From positions 1 through 23,189 of the forward strand of contig JBEKHL010000021.1 in assembly GCA_050012295.1 (NCBI GenBank): a stretch of 23,189 bases of DNA, given 5' to 3'. Within the stretch, counting starts at the first letter, position 1. Each line of letters opens with the position of its first letter. The position numbers and the translations under genes are program-made. Source of the DNA: UBA6186 sp050012295 (GTDB lineage: Bacteria > Pseudomonadota > Gammaproteobacteria > UBA6186 > Azoamicaceae). Positions 22,375-23,189 of this stretch are shown in pieces. Below the pieces are notes generated by a model that had not been told where the DNA came from, did not search any database, and worked only from the letters and a program-made list of their open reading frames with translations.

Positions 22375-22397
22375 TGGCTCCCCGAGACGGACTCGAA
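22375..22397 (-). repeat. Right att-like site: tRNA 3' end with CCA
   Basis: On the minus strand it reads TTCGAGT, CCGTC, TCGGGGA, G, CCA: T-loop, T-stem 3' strand, acceptor 3' strand, discriminator and CCA of a tRNA. The sequence 5' of it (ATTTT) cannot form the T-stem, so the rest of the tRNA is missing. Discriminator G and an implied TCCCCGA acceptor would suit a tRNA-Asn-like gene, but the identity is not established. Confidence 0.6.
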
Positions 22398-22450
22398 AAA
22401 TCGACTATACTGCTTAATCCATAAGGGTTTTTTAAATTAAAATTTTATAG

Positions 22451-22472
22451 ATACCCCACAAATATACCCCAT
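22451..22472 (+). repeat. Tandem TACCCCA repeat outside the right att-like site
   Basis: ATACCCCA occurs twice with a 14-bp period (22451 and 22465). It resembles arm-type sites of another tyrosine integrase and may belong to a neighbouring or earlier element. Confidence 0.3.
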
Positions 22473-22735
22473 AAAAATTATTACTGACAAAAGACCCAAA
22501 CCATATACCTGAACCTAACTTCATATATATTTATCTGTATGTTGCAAATTAGCAACAACGGTACCTAGAAAACTATTGACAGTCTGACAGACGAGGAAGT
22601 TAGAAATATTAATGCCCGCAAAATACCCACAATAGCATTTTTAAGTATAAATGATAGTACAATAAACCTGGAAAAAACTGTAATTTTCAAGAATTTTATT
22701 ATCAAAGTAAATTTTTAACTTACAGGCAATAGATT

Positions 22736-22831
22736 ATGAGTCCGCATTGTAGATTAAAAGTACTGATTTTATCAACATTTTTATACCGCAGAACCCGCTA
22801 CAAATGTATGACCAAGCAGCACAATGCATAA
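22736..22831 (+). CDS. Candidate small ORF (31 aa) with terminator
   Basis: ATG at 22736, preceded by AGG 9 nt upstream, opens a 31-codon frame (MSPHCRLKVLILSTFLYRRT, then RYKCMTKQHNA). It is basic with a short hydrophobic stretch. Its stop codon overlaps the first base of an intrinsic terminator, so a short transcript ending here is likely. The DNA also has internal complementarity (CATTGTAG with CTACAAATG), so a non-coding RNA is an equal alternative. Confidence 0.3.
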   Translation: MSPHCRLKVLILSTFLYRRTRYKCMTKQHNA

Positions 22832-22864
22832 CCCATGGCCACAAATTGCCCACATGGGTTTTTT
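22830..22864 (+). terminator. Rho-independent terminator, plus strand
   Basis: An 8-bp stem AACCCATG (22830-22837) pairs with CATGGGTT (22853-22860) across a 15-nt loop, followed by TTTT. The T-tract is on the plus strand, so it ends a rightward transcript. On the minus strand it would follow the prfH stop directly but lacks a T-tract there. Confidence 0.65.
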
Positions 22865-23189
22865 AGCGGAGATTATATTTCTTTTCTTCAAAATTTAAAC
22901 CATAGAATATCCGTTTAGAGTTTCCTCGTTCCAATTGTTGGTGTAATTTCCAGCGTGATTGATCTTGTAGCGCTACAGTATTGTTTTTTTGTTGGGTAAG
23001 CATACAAACTATCTTTGCTAACGCTAGTTTCTTATTCAAAAATTGAGAACGTTCTTCCCTGGCAGTTACAACTATTCTAGATTTTATGTGAGTTGCTCTA
23101 ACAGCACTATTTGTTTTATTAACGTGTTGCCCACCTGGCCCAGTAGATTGCATGCATTCAAAAATAACTTCCTTTTCATTTAAAGTTGT
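22863..23189 (-). CDS. prfH: PrfH-type peptide chain release factor (3' part, cut by window edge)
   Basis: The visible 108 residues are the C-terminal catalytic part of a class I release factor homologue: STGPGGQHVNKTNSAVRATH holds the GGQ motif that triggers peptidyl-tRNA hydrolysis, followed by AREERSQFLNKKLAL and KLHQQLERGNSKRIFYG. The short form and the LERGN-x-x-R ending match RF-H (PrfH), which rescues ribosomes damaged in the decoding centre and is typically paired with an RtcB RNA ligase that repairs the 16S rRNA cut. The frame stays open to the window end, so the N-terminus is outside. RF1/RF2 are less likely because their C-termini continue differently after the ERSQ segment. Confidence 0.85.
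   Translation of the reverse strand, partial: TTLNEKEVIFECMQSTGPGGQHVNKTNSAVRATHIKSRIVVTAREERSQFLNKKLALAKIVCMLTQQKNNTVALQDQSRWKLHQQLERGNSKRIFYGLNFEEKKYNLR

Larger units (their letters stand above)
22010..22862. other. 853-bp region without a large intact gene
   Basis: Holds the integrase relic (22014-22167), right arm-type repeat (22220-22240), right att-like site (22375-22397), a second tandem repeat (22451-22472), a candidate small ORF (22736-22831) and a terminator (22830-22864). At 22568-22718 a 49-codon plus-strand stretch reads SLTDEEVRNINARKIP near its start, faintly like an integrase N-terminus, but has no start codon. Bases 22250-22374 show nothing I can name. Confidence 0.45.

Noticed and set aside
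22568..22718. Second integrase N-terminus (SLTDEEVRN)
   Set aside because: Only a few residues resemble the family, there is no start, and the rest of the frame does not match.

Overview
The window is AT-rich DNA from what looks like a gammaproteobacterium with a low-GC genome, plausibly Legionellales-like or another host-associated lineage. That placement is an inference from the rpsF-rpsR-rplI-dnaB order, protein flavour and base composition; no rRNA or other firm taxonomic marker is present. Only two parts look like conserved chromosome: the left end (1-5000) and bioB. The rest is an accessory region rich in resistance-type, toxin/antitoxin-type and DNA-processing genes, with gene relics between them.

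Layout. (1) 60-110: GC-rich double hairpin, REP-like. (2) 158-4118, minus strand: rpsF, rpsR, rplI, dnaB, pcnB, a translation/replication/RNA-decay operon. (3) 4355-6019: L,D-transpeptidase, a small one-helix membrane protein and a GNAT acetyltransferase. (4) 6041-7222: a 33-bp relic of bioB, then a Fic gene whose promoter carries two 10-bp tandem palindromes. (5) 7249-8887, minus strand: a three-gene operon with its own promoter, made of a class D beta-lactamase-like protein lacking the catalytic Ser and Lys, a divergent pyruvoyl-decarboxylase (SpeD-like) protein and a Nudix hydrolase. (6) 8936-9898, minus: bioB. (7) 9981-14048: a cassette bounded by a ~29-bp imperfect direct repeat, holding a small unknown gene, a GNAT relic, a promoter with 30-bp-spaced operator-like repeats, a secreted HExxH protein, a second Fic gene with its own palindromic operators, an AadA-type aminoglycoside adenylyltransferase and an ASCH-domain gene. 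(8) 14200-18922: AbiEi/AbiEii-type toxin-antitoxin pair behind 33-bp-spaced direct repeats, an APH-like kinase, an ABC exporter and a second ASCH gene about 73 % identical to the first. (9) 18940-22397: a putative mini-island flanked by tRNA-3'-end-like direct repeats with matching arm-type repeats inside each end. It carries one intact gene, a HelD-type helicase with a nuclease-like insertion, and the frameshifted N-terminus of the tyrosine integrase that presumably once mobilised it. (10) 22736-23189: a candidate 31-codon ORF with terminator, and the 3' part of a PrfH-type ribosome-rescue release factor that continues past the window.

How the parts fit. Four accessory promoters (6079, 10572, 11646, 14226) share one design: repeats sit in or beside the -35/-10 spacer directly upstream of a toxin-like gene or gene remnant, as expected for autorepression. 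The strongest candidates for undescribed biology are the operon of active-site-altered OXA-like and SpeD-like proteins (7249-8887) and the att-flanked helicase-nuclease mini-island (18940-22397). All functions are predicted by reading motifs; no database search was run.
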